Below are positions 42,652 through 52,117 of a stretch of DNA of 64,000 nucleotides, in pieces. Each line of letters starts with the position of its first letter. Positions within the stretch are counted from its first letter, which is position 1. Below the pieces are notes generated by a model. It worked only from the letters and a program-made list of their open reading frames with translations. It was not told the DNA's origin and ran no database searches. Source of the stretch: PALSA-612 sp963742925 (GTDB lineage: Bacteria; Actinomycetota; Thermoleophilia; Gaiellales; Gaiellaceae); assembly GCA_963742925.1 (NCBI GenBank), contig CAVUNV010000010.1, positions 1-64,000 of the forward strand, read 5' to 3'. A program made the position numbers and the translations under genes.

Positions 42652-43209
42652 CTAGCGGTCGGCGCTGCTCGCGGCGGCGGTGACGATGGAGACGAGGTCG
42701 TCGAGGGCGCGGTCGAGGTCGTCGTTCTCGACGACATGGTCGAACAGGCTGGCCTGCAGGAGCTGGCTCTCGGCGAGGTCGAGGCGCTCGCCGATCTCGC
42801 CTGCGCTCTCCGTCGCACGCTCCCGCAGCCGCCGCTCGAGCTCGGCGCGCGGCGCGGTGACGAAGACGGTGACGACGCCCGGTAGCTCCTCCGCCACCTT
42901 GAGCGCTCCCTCGGTCTCCAGCTCGAGGACGGGGATCCGCCCCTCGCGTCCGATCCGCTCGACCTCCTCGCGCAGCGTGCCGTACCGCTGGCCCGACACG
43001 TAGGTGACGTGCTCCAGGAACTCCCCGTTTGCGACCCGGCGGGCGAAGTCGGCGTCGGAGAGGTAGTAGTAGTCGCGGCCCTCCTGCTCTCCCTCGCGCC
43101 GCAGCCGGGTCGTCGCGGAGACGGCCAGCTCGAGCTCGGCGACCCGCGGCAGCAGCGCGCGGATCAGCGTGCCCTTGCCCGCCCCGGACGGGCCGGTGAT
43201 CACGATCAC
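42652..43209 (-). CDS. gmk: Guanylate kinase
   Basis: Phosphorylates GMP to GDP. The P-loop VITGPSGAGKGTL is at the start, followed by SATTRLRREGEQEGRDYYYLSD (GMP binding) and LELETEGALKV. I start it at GTG 43209, preceded by GGGGAG, giving 185 residues; a TTG at 43296 would add 29 arginine/glycine-rich residues and overlap mihF. The lid region RRLRERATESAGEI is present. Confidence 0.93.
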   Translation of the reverse strand: MIVITGPSGAGKGTLIRALLPRVAELELAVSATTRLRREGEQEGRDYYYLSDADFARRVANGEFLEHVTYVSGQRYGTLREEVERIGREGRIPVLELETEGALKVAEELPGVVTVFVTAPRAELERRLRERATESAGEIGERLDLAESQLLQASLFDHVVENDDLDRALDDLVSIVTAAASSADR

Positions 43210-43276
43210 GGGCAGCTCCCCGCCGCCGGGCTTCTCACGACGCCGCCTCAGGCCGAGCAGACCTCCGGCGCGGCCT

Positions 43277-43606
43277 CTACCTGCTGAAGAGCCCAATCAG
43301 CTCGGTGCGCTGGCGGTCGGAGAGACCCCCCACCGTCTTCGATTCGCTGATCCGGCACTGATTCAGGTACCGCTTGGCCTTCACCTGGCCGAACTTCGGC
43401 ACCGCCATCAGCATGTCGAGGACCTTGGCGGTCGACACGTACTCGGGCGGGTCACGGAGGATCTCGTCGATGCGGAGTCGACCCAGCTTGAGATCCTTCT
43501 TCAGCTGTGCCCTCTTGACCCGGATGTCGTTGGCACGCCGGAGGGCGTCCATCCGTTGATCGAGCGATCGGGACGGCGCCTGGCTCTGAGTCTTGGACGC
43601 GACCAT
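43277..43606 (-). CDS. mihF: Actinobacterial integration host factor
   Basis: Nucleoid-associated DNA-binding protein specific to actinobacteria, not homologous to E. coli IHF. The 109-residue protein has LDQRMDALRRANDIRVKRAQ, LKKDLKLGRL, then PEYVSTAKVLDMLMAVPKFGQVKAKRYL with the helix-two-turn-helix-like motif. Its place directly before gmk is diagnostic and is one of the main reasons for assigning the phylum. Confidence 0.94.
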   Translation of the reverse strand: MVASKTQSQAPSRSLDQRMDALRRANDIRVKRAQLKKDLKLGRLRIDEILRDPPEYVSTAKVLDMLMAVPKFGQVKAKRYLNQCRISESKTVGGLSDRQRTELIGLFSR

Positions 43607-43667
43607 CGGCAAGGCGCCGATACTAACACCCTCACGTCGGGGATCCGCAAGCCCTGTGCGAGGGTTC

Positions 43668-44540
43668 TTACATGGGTGCCGGGCCTGCGACTTCCCGCCC
43701 GCCGACGACGACGCCGCCCGTGTGCGCGAGCCCCTCGGCAGCCTCGAGCGAGTCGAGCCCGAGCAGCTCGAGCTCGGTGTCGATCTCGTCGCGGATCCGC
43801 GCGGGCGCGTCCGGATCGGCGAACAGCACCGTTCCGAGCGCGACCGCCGATGCCCCGGCGGCGACGAGCTCGATGACGTCGCGGCCGGTCGTGACGCCGC
43901 CCATGCCCACGATCGGCAGGGCGCTCGCGCGCCGGCAGGCGTAGACCGCGGCGAGGGCGATCGGCCGGAGCGCGGGCCCGGAGTAGCCGCCGGTGGCCGT
44001 CCCGAGCACGGGCCGGAGCGTGTGCGCGTCGAGGGCCAGGCCGCGCATCGTGTTGACGAGCGAGAGCCCGTCGGCGCCGGCCGCCTCGACCGCCCGGGCC
44101 ACCTCGGTGATGTCCCACGCAGCCGGTGAGAGCTTCGCGAACAGACGAAGGTCGGTCGAGGCCCGGCACGCGGCGACGATCTCGGCCGCCGACTCGGGTG
44201 CCTCGTCGACGTTCGGGCACGACAGGTTCAGCTCGATCGTCACCGCGTCGAGCCGCTCGCAGGTCTCCGCGTACTCGCGCGCCGAGAACCCCCCCACCGA
44301 GACCCAGAGCGGCAGGTCGAGCTCGCGCAGCCTGGGCAGCGTCTCGGCCAGGAACCGCTCGCGCCCGGGGTTGGCGAGGCCGATCGAGTTCAGCATCCCG
44401 GACCCGGTCTCGGCGATCCGGATCGGCGGGTTGCCGGGCCGCGGGAGCGGCGTGACCGTCTTGGTCACGAAGGCATCGAGCTGTCTGGCCACGTCCGGCG
44501 CAGTCAGTGCGTCGAGGCAGCCGGAGGCGTTAAGCAGCAA
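43668..44540 (-). CDS. pyrD: Dihydroorotate dehydrogenase, class 1B catalytic subunit
   Basis: FMN enzyme oxidising dihydroorotate to orotate. About 290 residues from TTG 44540 (LLLNASGCLDAL), preceded by GGAGGGG and overlapping pyrK by 11 bases. The catalytic cysteine is in NLSCPNVDEAP; FMN-binding LVNTMRGLALD and GMGGVTTGRDVIELVAAGA are present. With PyrK it forms the NAD-linked 1B heterotetramer, unlike the membrane class 2 enzyme of mycobacteria. Last gene of the pyrimidine operon. Confidence 0.94.
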   Translation of the reverse strand: MLLNASGCLDALTAPDVARQLDAFVTKTVTPLPRPGNPPIRIAETGSGMLNSIGLANPGRERFLAETLPRLRELDLPLWVSVGGFSAREYAETCERLDAVTIELNLSCPNVDEAPESAAEIVAACRASTDLRLFAKLSPAAWDITEVARAVEAAGADGLSLVNTMRGLALDAHTLRPVLGTATGGYSGPALRPIALAAVYACRRASALPIVGMGGVTTGRDVIELVAAGASAVALGTVLFADPDAPARIRDEIDTELELLGLDSLEAAEGLAHTGGVVVGGREVAGPAPM

Positions 44541-45189
44541 GGACCGGCCCCTCCACGCAGAGGCGCTTCCACTCGCCGTCGATCTCGACGGCACAGCCGT
44601 AGCAGGCTCCGTACCCGCAGGCCATCGGCGCCTCCCAGGCGAGCTGCGCGCCCGGACAGAGCTCGGCGACCGCCTGCAGCATCGGCTCGGGCCCGCAGGC
44701 GAGGACGTCGAGCCCGGGCTCGATCAGCTCGGTGACGAGCGTCGGCTCGACGACGACGTGCGCGTCGGGCAGCAGCACGGCTGCTTCGGCGTGCTGCTCG
44801 CTCCGGAAGCCGAGCACGGCCGGGGGTGAGCCGAGCGCCTCCGACAGGTACGGGAGCGGCGCGATGCCGATGCCGCCTCCGACGAGCAGCGGGCGGCGGG
44901 CGCGAAGGTCGAAGCCGTTCCCGAGCGGGCCGAAGGCCGCGACCCGGTCGCCCGGCTCGAGCTCGCACAGCGTTCGCGTGCCCGGGCCGATCGGGTCGAT
45001 CAGGAAGCCGAGCTCCCCGGGCGGTGCGAGGCACAGGCTCATCGGCCGCGGCAGCACGCGCCCCGGCGGCGAGAGCATGAAGAACTGGCCCGGGTTGCCG
45101 GGGTCGAGCCCGCCGCGCTCCACCCGGAGCAGCGTGTAGAGCCCGACCGGCTCGACGGCCGTGACGCTAAGCGCTCGCCGCTGCCTCAT
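44530..45189 (-). CDS. pyrK: Dihydroorotate dehydrogenase electron-transfer subunit
   Basis: FAD and 2Fe-2S subunit passing electrons from PyrD to NAD. The 219-residue protein from ATG 45189 has FAD-binding PRPMSLC, an NAD domain with LLVGGGIGIAPLPYL, VLACGPEPML and the four cluster cysteines at 191, 196, 199 and 211 (CGYGACYGCAVEI, RLCVEGPV). The start overlaps the end of carB. Confidence 0.94.
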   Translation of the reverse strand: MRQRRALSVTAVEPVGLYTLLRVERGGLDPGNPGQFFMLSPPGRVLPRPMSLCLAPPGELGFLIDPIGPGTRTLCELEPGDRVAAFGPLGNGFDLRARRPLLVGGGIGIAPLPYLSEALGSPPAVLGFRSEQHAEAAVLLPDAHVVVEPTLVTELIEPGLDVLACGPEPMLQAVAELCPGAQLAWEAPMACGYGACYGCAVEIDGEWKRLCVEGPVLAA

Positions 45190-48090
45190 GACGTTCCTGG
45201 AGGCTCCGTGCAGCCTCGCCGCGGGCATTCGCGATCGCCTCGACCGCTGCGGCGGCGCCGGCGAGCGTCGTGATGCACGGTACGCGGGCGACCAGCGCAG
45301 CCTCGCGGATGCGGTAGCCGTCGCTGCGCGCCTCGGATCCCTGCGGCGTGTTGACGACCAAATCGCAGCGCCGCCGGCGGATCAGGTCGACGACCGTCGG
45401 CTCACCGTCCCCACCGGACACCTTCGCGACCGGCTCGACCGCGATGCCGGCCTCGGCGAGAGCCGCCGCCGTCCCGTCCGTGGCGACGAGGCGGAAGCCG
45501 AGCCCCGCCAGTGTCCGCGCGACCGGGACGACGGCCTGCTTGTCCTCGTCGCGAACCGACAGGAAGGCCGTGCCCTCGACGGGCAGCGGCCGGCCGGCCG
45601 CACGCTCCGCCTTCGCGAACGCGCTCGGGAAGTCGAGCGCGAACGCCATCACCTCGCCGGTCGAGCGCATCTCGGGGCCGAGCACCGGGTCGCTGCCCGG
45701 AAAGCGCGCGAACGGCAACACCGCCGCCTTCACCGACACGGGCCCCCGGCGCGGCCGGCCGGCCCGGCGCCGCGGCAGGACGAGCTCGGACACACGGGCA
45801 CCTGCCGACAGCCGGCAGGCCGCCTCGACGAGGTTGACGCCGATCGCCTTGCTCGCGAAGGGAACCGTCCGCGAGGCGCGCGGGTTCGCCTCGAGCACGT
45901 AGACGTCCTCGCCGATGACGGCGAGCTGGACGTTGATCAGCCCGACGACGCCGAGCGCCGGTGCGAGCCGCTCGACGATCGTGCGGATCTCCTGCTCCTG
46001 CGCCGGTGCGAGCGAGTGGGCGGGCAGCACGCAGGACGAGTCGCCGGAGTGCACGCCCGCCTCCTCGACGTGCTCCATCACCGCGGCCACGTAGGTCTCC
46101 TCGCCGTCGCAGAGCGCGTCGACGTCGATCTCGAGCGCGCCCTCGAGGAAGCGGTCGACGAGAACCGGGCCCGTGAGGTGCTCGAACGCGGCGTGGATCT
46201 GCTCGGGCCGGTAGCAGACCCGCATCGCGCGGCCGCCGAGCACGTACGAGGGCCTGACGAGCACCGGGTAGCCGATCCGGTCGGCGATCTCGGTCGCCCC
46301 GTCCGGCGTCTCGGTCGTCCCCCACTCCGGGCAGCGGATCCCGAGGCGCGCGAGGAGGCCGCCGAACCGCTCGCGGTCCTCGGCGAGGTCGACGGCGTCG
46401 AAGGGGGTGCCGAGGATGCGGAAGCCGGCGCGCTCGATCGCGCGGGCGAGCTTGAGCGGCGTCTGGCCGCCGAACTGGATGCAGACCCCCACCGGCTGCT
46501 CGCGCTCGAGCACGGCGAGCACCGCCTCCTCGTCGAGCGGCTCGAAGTAGAGCCGGTCGGACGTGTCGTAGTCGGTCGAGACCGTCTCCGGGTTGCAGTT
46601 GACCATCACGGCCTCGTAGCCGAGCGCTCGGAAGGCCTGCGCGGCGTGGACGCAGCAGTAGTCGAACTCGATCCCCTGGCCGATCCGGTTCGGGCCGGAG
46701 CCGAGGATGACGACGCTGCGGCCGGGCTCGGGCGGGCACTCGTCGCGCTCCCCGCGGGTCGAGTAGAAGTAGTTCGAGGCCGCCTCGACCTCGCCGGCGC
46801 ACGAGTCCACGCGGCGGAAGACGACGGGGCCCTCCGGCCGCGGAGCCTCCAGCTCGCGTGCGAACCAGGGTGCAGGTTCTCGGGCCGCCACTCGGGGTCG
46901 ATCTCCAGGCCGCGCCGCGCCTTCCAGAACGCCTCGGCGAAGGTGCGGCCGATCCCCATCGACTCGCCCACCGACTTCATCTGCGTGCCGAGCGTCGGGT
47001 CGGCCCCGGGGAACTTCTCGAAGGCGAAGCGCGGGAACTTGACGACGACGTAGTCGAGCGTCGGCTCGAAGCTGGCCGGCGTCGTCCGCGTCAGGTCGTT
47101 CGGGATCTCGTCGAGGGTGTAGCCGACCGCCAGCTTGGCGGCCACCTTCGCGATCGGGTAGCCGGTTGCCTTCGACGCGAGCGCCGACGACCGGGAGACG
47201 CGCGGGTTCATCTCGATCACGCGCAGCTCGCCGGTCTCGCGGCTGCGGGCGAACTGGATGTTCGACCCGCCGCACTCGACACCGACCTCGCGGATCACGG
47301 CCACGGCCGCGTCGCGCAGCTCCTGGTAGGCCTCGTCCGAGAGGGTCATCTGTGGCGCCACGGTCACCGAGTCGCCGGTGTGGACGCCCATCGGGTCGAG
47401 GTTCTCGATCGAGCAGACGATCACGACGTTGTCGTTGGCGTCGCGGACGACCTCGAGCTCGAACTCGTCCCAGCCGCGCACCGACTCCTCGACGAGCACC
47501 TGCGTGATCGGGCTCTCGTACAGGCCCTGCTCGACCTGGCGGTGGAGATGCTCCACGGTGTCGACGAAGCCGCCGCCGTGGCCGCCGAGCGTGAACGCCG
47601 GCCGGACGACCGCCGGCAGCCGCACGCCGTCGAGCTGGTCGAGTGCCGTGACGATGCGCGACTCCGGGACGGCGAGGCCGGCGGCGAGGACGGCGTCGCG
47701 GAACAGCTCGCGGTCCTCCGCCCGCCGGATCACGTCGAGCGGCGCACCGATCAGCTCGGCGCCGAACAGGAGCTCCGACTCGGCCAGGTCGCTGGCCAGG
47801 TTGAGCGCCGTCTGGCCGCCCATCGTCGGCAGCACGGCGTCCGGCTTCTCACGCTCGATCACGGCGGCGACGCCCTCGAGGTCGAGCGGCTCGAGGTAGG
47901 TGCGGTCGGCGAAGCCGGGGTCGGTCATGATCGTGGCCGGGTTGGAGTTGACGACGATCGTGCGGAAGCCGTCCTCGCGCAGCACCTTCAGCGCCTGGCA
48001 GCCCGCGTAGTCGAACTCGCACGCCTGGCCGATCACGATCGGCCCCGAGCCGATGATCAGGACGGAGCGGATGTCGTCGCGGCGGGGCAT
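45167..48090 (-). CDS. carB: Carbamoyl-phosphate synthase large subunit, frameshifted; oligomerisation domain much reduced
   Basis: Makes carbamoyl phosphate with CarA. The first ATP-grasp half starts MPRRDDIRSVLIIGSGPIVI and ends GIGRTFAEAFWKARRGLE; the second starts SVVILGSGPNRIGQGIEFDY and is followed by the regulatory domain. Between them, at about 46869-46873, a base is missing (PENLHP then WFARELEAP). The repaired protein has 974 residues, about 100 fewer than E. coli: of the helical oligomerisation domain only about 25-30 residues remain before FRRVDSCAGE. It overlaps carA as TGATG. Whether the shortening is natural or an assembly effect is open. Confidence 0.9.
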
Positions 48091-49121
48091 CAGGCGGCCA
48101 GCTCCTCGACCCAGCTCTCGAGCAGCGGCCAGGCGTCGTGCGGGCCGGGTCCCGCCTCGGGGTGGAACTGCACCGAGCGGGCGCGCAGCTCCGGGTAGTC
48201 GAGCCCCTCGACCGTGCCGTCGTAGAGGGAGACGTGCGTTGCCTCCCGCCCCTCGGCCGGCCGGACGGCGAAGCCGTGGTTCTGGCTCGTCACCAGCACG
48301 CGTCCCGAGCGCCGGTCGACGACAGGGTGGTTCGCGCCGCGGTGGCCGAACGGGAGCTTGAACGTCTCGTGCCCGGTCGCGTGCGCGAGCAGCTGGTGGC
48401 CGAGACAGATCCCGAACACCGGCACCTTGCCGACCAGGTTGCGAAGTGTCGCGATCTCGTCCCGGAGCGGCTCGGGGTCGCCGGGGCCGTTCGAGAGCAG
48501 CACGCCGTCGTGGCCGGTCAGTGCGTCGGCGTCCACGTCGTGCGGGTAGACGGTGACGGCGGCGCCCGCACGACGGAGCCGCCGGAGGATCGAGCGCTTG
48601 CAGCCGTAGTCGACGACCGCGACGTCGGGGCCGGTGCCGTCGCAGAACCGGTACGGCTCGGTCGTCGAGACGCCGGCGGCGAGCGCCAGGCCGTCCATCG
48701 CAGGCTGGGCGCGCACGGCGGCGAGCGTCTCGTCGAGATCGACGTCGCCGGCTGCGATCGCGGCACGTTGCGAGCCGCCGTCGCGGAGGTGCAGCACGAG
48801 CGAGCGGGTGTCGACACCGGACAGGGCGATCACGCCGTTCTGGGAGAGCCACGTCGTCCACTCCGGTCCCCGGGCTTCGCGCATCACGACGCCCCGGACG
48901 TGGGCCCGGTCCGACTCGTACCGGTTGTCCGCGACGCCGTAGTTCCCCACCATCGGAGCCGTGAAGCAGAGGATCTGCTCGGCGTAGCTGGGATCGGTGG
49001 CGAGCTCCTGGTAGCCGGTCATGGCCGTCGCGAACACCGCCTCGCCGAACGCGACGCCCTCGGCGCCCACTGACCGGCCGGCGAACACCTCGCCGTCCTC
49101 GAGAACCAGTGCGGCGATCAA
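48090..49121 (-). CDS. carA: Carbamoyl-phosphate synthase small subunit
   Basis: Glutaminase subunit. About 343 residues from TTG 49121, beginning IAALVLEDGEVFAGRSVGAEG. The triad-bearing amidotransferase domain has FGICLGHQLLA (nucleophile Cys) and VQFHPEAGPGPHD (His-x-Glu); the N-terminal domain holds VFATAMTGYQELATDPSY. Its frame is open into pyrC, giving an apparent PyrC-CarA fusion, but a TTGA overlap and one extra base in pyrC explain it. Confidence 0.92.
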   Translation of the reverse strand: MIAALVLEDGEVFAGRSVGAEGVAFGEAVFATAMTGYQELATDPSYAEQILCFTAPMVGNYGVADNRYESDRAHVRGVVMREARGPEWTTWLSQNGVIALSGVDTRSLVLHLRDGGSQRAAIAAGDVDLDETLAAVRAQPAMDGLALAAGVSTTEPYRFCDGTGPDVAVVDYGCKRSILRRLRRAGAAVTVYPHDVDADALTGHDGVLLSNGPGDPEPLRDEIATLRNLVGKVPVFGICLGHQLLAHATGHETFKLPFGHRGANHPVVDRRSGRVLVTSQNHGFAVRPAEGREATHVSLYDGTVEGLDYPELRARSVQFHPEAGPGPHDAWPLLESWVEELAA

Positions 49122-50420
49122 GACTCGTGCACCACGCGGCCGCGCGGCGACCGTCAGCCTGACCTTCCCCTTCAGCGTCTCGCCGAGCAGCCACGAGTTC
49201 GCCGAGCGCGAGCGGAACGTTTCCTCCGTCACCCGCCAGGCCGACCCGGTGTCGAGCAGGACCAGGTTGGCCTGCGCACCGGTGGCGATGCGCGGCGGCT
49301 CGAGTCCGAACGCCCTCGCCGGGCCAGCTGACATGCGCTCGAGCAGGATCTGGAGCGTGAGCAGGCCGGGCTCGACGAGATGCGTGTTGAGCGCGGCGAA
49401 CGCCGTCTCGAGCCCGGTGACGCCGAACGGCGCTTCCTCGAACGGGACGTCCTTCTCGTGCCGCGCGTGCGGGGCGTGGTCGGTTGCGACGGCGCAGATC
49501 GTCCCGTCGCGCAGTCCGTCGATCAGCGCCGCGCGGTCCTCGGCGCCGCGCAAGGGCGGATTCATCTTCACGTTCGCGTCGAGCGAGCGCACCGCCTCGT
49601 CGGTCAGGCACAGATGGTGCGGCGTCACCTCGCCCGTCGCGGCCACACCGGCGGCCTGCGCGCGTGACAGCGCCTCGACCGACTCGCGCGCCGAGAGGTG
49701 CATGAGGTGGATCGGCTGCGCCTCGTAGCCGGCGAGCGACAGGTCGCGCTCGACCATGACGCTCTCGCCCACGGACGGGTAGCCGGTGAAGCCGAGCTCG
49801 GCCGAGACGACTCCCTCGTGCATCTGCGCGCCGCGGGTGAGCGTCGGCTCCTCGCAGTGGACGGCGACGCGGGATCCTGCGACCGGGCTGTACTGGAGCG
49901 CCCGCCGCATCAGCCCGGGCGAGACGACCGGCCGGCCGTCGTCGGTGAACCCTGCGGCGCCCGCGTCTGCGAGCTCGCCCATCTCGGTCAGCTCCGCCCC
50001 GGACTGGCCCTTCGAGATCGCGGCGAGGAAGCCGACCGGGATCATGGCCTCGGCGCGTGCGTTCTCGACCAGCGAGGCGAGGACGGCGGCCGAGTCGACC
50101 ACCGGCTCGGTGTTGGGCATGGCGAGGATGGCGCAGTAGCCGCCTGCCGCGGCCGCCCCGGTGCCGGAGGCGATCGTCTCCTCGTCCTCCCGGCCGGGCG
50201 TCCGCAGGTGGACGTGCGGGTCGACGAAGGCGGGTGCGAGCACGAGCCCGGAGCCGTCGACGACGCGGTGCTCGTTCGTGTCGAGCCCGGCGCCGATCGC
50301 GGCGATGATGCCGGCGTCAACGCGGACGTCGAGCACCGCGTCGATGCCCTCGGTGGGATCGAGCACGCGCGCCCCGCGCACCACGAGGTTCTCGCCGGGG
50401 CCTGCCTTGAAGAACAGCAT
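49118..50420 (-). CDS. pyrC: Dihydroorotase, probable frameshift at the 3' end
   Basis: Cyclises carbamoyl aspartate to dihydroorotate. From ATG 50420 it has LVVRGARVLDP, the metal site FVDPHVHLRTPGREDEE, AILAMPNTEP, TGEVTPHHLCL, VKMNPPLRG and ATDHAPHARHEKD. The ending should read KVRLTVA...RGRVVHES-stop with the TGA at 49118 overlapping carA; an extra base in the GCGGCCGCGCGG run at 49136-49148 instead continues into carA. Repaired length 433 residues, normal for the family. It starts four bases after the pyrB stop. Confidence 0.92.
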
Positions 50421-50423
50421 TCG

Positions 50424-51416
50424 TCACGCCACCTCCATCGCGGACTCGACGGGAACTCCGACCGGCCCGTGGGTGAGCAGGTCGTAGAGGACGGCCATGC
50501 GGGTGACGAGCCCGGCGCGGACCTGGGCTTCGATCAGCGCGTCGGGCGCGTCGGCCACACGGGGGTCGATCTCGACGCCGCGGTTCATCGGGCCCGGGTG
50601 CATCACCTTCTGGCCCGGCCGCAGCCGCTCGGGCGTCACGCCCCAGCGCGCCGTGTACTCGCGGAGGCTGGGCACGTAGTTCGCGCCTTCGAGCATCCGC
50701 TCGCGCTGCATGCGCAGGACGTAGACGACGTCGGCGGCTGTGATTGCGCCGATGTCGGACGTCACCTCGCAGCCCATCGCCTCGATCCCGCGTGGGATCA
50801 GGGTCGGGGGCCCGACCAGCGTCACCCGCGCGCCGCACATGACGAGCGCCTGGATGTCCGAGCGCGCCACCCGGGAGTGCAGCACGTCGCCGACGATCGC
50901 GACGTGCAGGCCCTCGATCCGCCCGAGCGCCTGCTGCATCGTGTACAGGTCGAGGAGCGCCTGGGTCGGGTGCTGATGCTTGCCGTCGCCGGCGTTGACG
51001 ACGTGCGCGCCCGTCACCTCGGCGACGAGCTGCGGGGCCCCGATCGCCGCGTGCCGGATCACGATCACGTCCGGGTCGTAGGCGTTCAGCGTCAGCGCCG
51101 TGTCCTTCAGCGACTCGCCCTTGTCGACCGACGACCCGGCGGCCTTGATCGACATCACGTCGGCCGACAGCCGCTTGGCGGCGAGCTCGAAGCTCGACGA
51201 GGTGCGCGTCGACGACTCGAAGAACAGGTTGACGACCGTGCGGCCGCGCAGCGTGGGCAGCTTCTTCATCTCCCGTTCGAGCGCGTTCTCGAAGCTCCGC
51301 GCCGTCGCGAGCAGCCGCTCGACGTCCTCGCGGGTCAGGTCCGTGATCGAGAGCAGGTGCCGCCGCGGCGGACCGGGCGGCAGCTCCTCCCGCATGATCG
51401 TGATCTCGGGGGTCAT
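50424..51416 (-). CDS. pyrB: Aspartate carbamoyltransferase catalytic subunit
   Basis: First committed pyrimidine step. The 330-residue protein has the carbamoyl-phosphate site VVNLFFESSTRTSSSFELA, the mobile loop with SVDKGESLKDT, DGKHQHPTQALLDL and MHPGPMNRGVEI. No regulatory-subunit gene (pyrI) is nearby; regulation is probably through PyrR. ATG 51416 overlaps the pyrR stop. Confidence 0.96.
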   Translation of the reverse strand: MTPEITIMREELPPGPPRRHLLSITDLTREDVERLLATARSFENALEREMKKLPTLRGRTVVNLFFESSTRTSSSFELAAKRLSADVMSIKAAGSSVDKGESLKDTALTLNAYDPDVIVIRHAAIGAPQLVAEVTGAHVVNAGDGKHQHPTQALLDLYTMQQALGRIEGLHVAIVGDVLHSRVARSDIQALVMCGARVTLVGPPTLIPRGIEAMGCEVTSDIGAITAADVVYVLRMQRERMLEGANYVPSLREYTARWGVTPERLRPGQKVMHPGPMNRGVEIDPRVADAPDALIEAQVRAGLVTRMAVLYDLLTHGPVGVPVESAMEVA

Positions 51417-52015
51417 TGGTGGTTCACCTGGCTCTCCTCCTCGGGAGACGGGATGAGCAGGACCTGGTCGATCTCGTCGATCTCGACCAGCTGCACCTGT
51501 ACGCGCTCGGTGCGCGCCGTCGGCAGGTTCTTGCCGACGTAGTCGGGGCGGATCGGAAGCTCTCTGTGACCGCGGTCGCAGATGACCGCGAGTTGCACGC
51601 GGGCGGGCCGGCCGTAGTCGAAGAGCGCCTCGATCGCCGCCCGGATCGTCCGGCCGGTGTAGAGGACGTCGTCGACGAGCACGCAGGTCCGGCCCTCGAG
51701 CGGGAAGTCGATCTTGGTCGCGCGGACGAGCGGCTGCGGGTGCAGGGGCGCCTCGCGGCCTCGCACCTGGACGTCGTCGCGGTAGAAGGTGATGTCGACG
51801 GTGCCGAGCTCGAGGCGGGCTCCGGCGAACTCCTCGATCAGGCCGCGCAGCCGCTGGGCGAGAAAGACCCCGCGCGTGTGGATGCCGATCAGCGCCACCG
51901 TGTCGAGGTCGTCGTTGCCCTCGATGATCTCGTGGGCGATGCGGTGAAGGGTGCGCTGGAGCGCTTCTGCGTCTAGGAGCACCCGCTCGCCTGCGGGCGC
52001 GTGTGCAGCACTCAT
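51413..52015 (-). CDS. pyrR: Bifunctional pyr operon regulator/uracil phosphoribosyltransferase
   Basis: UMP-responsive RNA-binding regulator with UPRTase activity. The 200-residue protein has LIGIHTRGVFLAQRL, the PRPP loop CVLVDDVLYTGRTIRAA and DRGHRELPIRPDYVGKN near the C-terminus, which is slightly longer than usual. AAGGAG lies four bases before ATG 52015. It is first in the operon, with a PyrR-binding loop immediately upstream. Confidence 0.96.
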   Translation of the reverse strand: MSAAHAPAGERVLLDAEALQRTLHRIAHEIIEGNDDLDTVALIGIHTRGVFLAQRLRGLIEEFAGARLELGTVDITFYRDDVQVRGREAPLHPQPLVRATKIDFPLEGRTCVLVDDVLYTGRTIRAAIEALFDYGRPARVQLAVICDRGHRELPIRPDYVGKNLPTARTERVQVQLVEIDEIDQVLLIPSPEEESQVNHQ

Positions 52016-52019
52016 CGAA

Positions 52020-52044
52020 CTCCTTTCCGGCCTCTCGGGACCGG
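52020..52044 (-). promoter_or_regulatory. PyrR-binding loop adjoining the pyrR ribosome binding site
   Basis: The minus strand reads CCGGTCCCGAGAGGCCGG (52044-52027): CCGG pairs with CCGG around TCCCGAGAGG, which fits the conserved PyrR loop core UCCNGNGAGG. The Shine-Dalgarno AAGGAG follows within one base (52025-52020). PyrR-UMP binding could therefore block ribosome entry, as proposed for translational PyrR control in mycobacteria, rather than act by a terminator, since no terminator is seen. Confidence 0.72.
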
Positions 52045-52117
52045 GTTAAAGGGGAACGCGTCGGGGGAAGTCTAGCTCGGGGTGCGGACGGGAGCCATGA
52101 TTCGGCTGTGCACCCGC

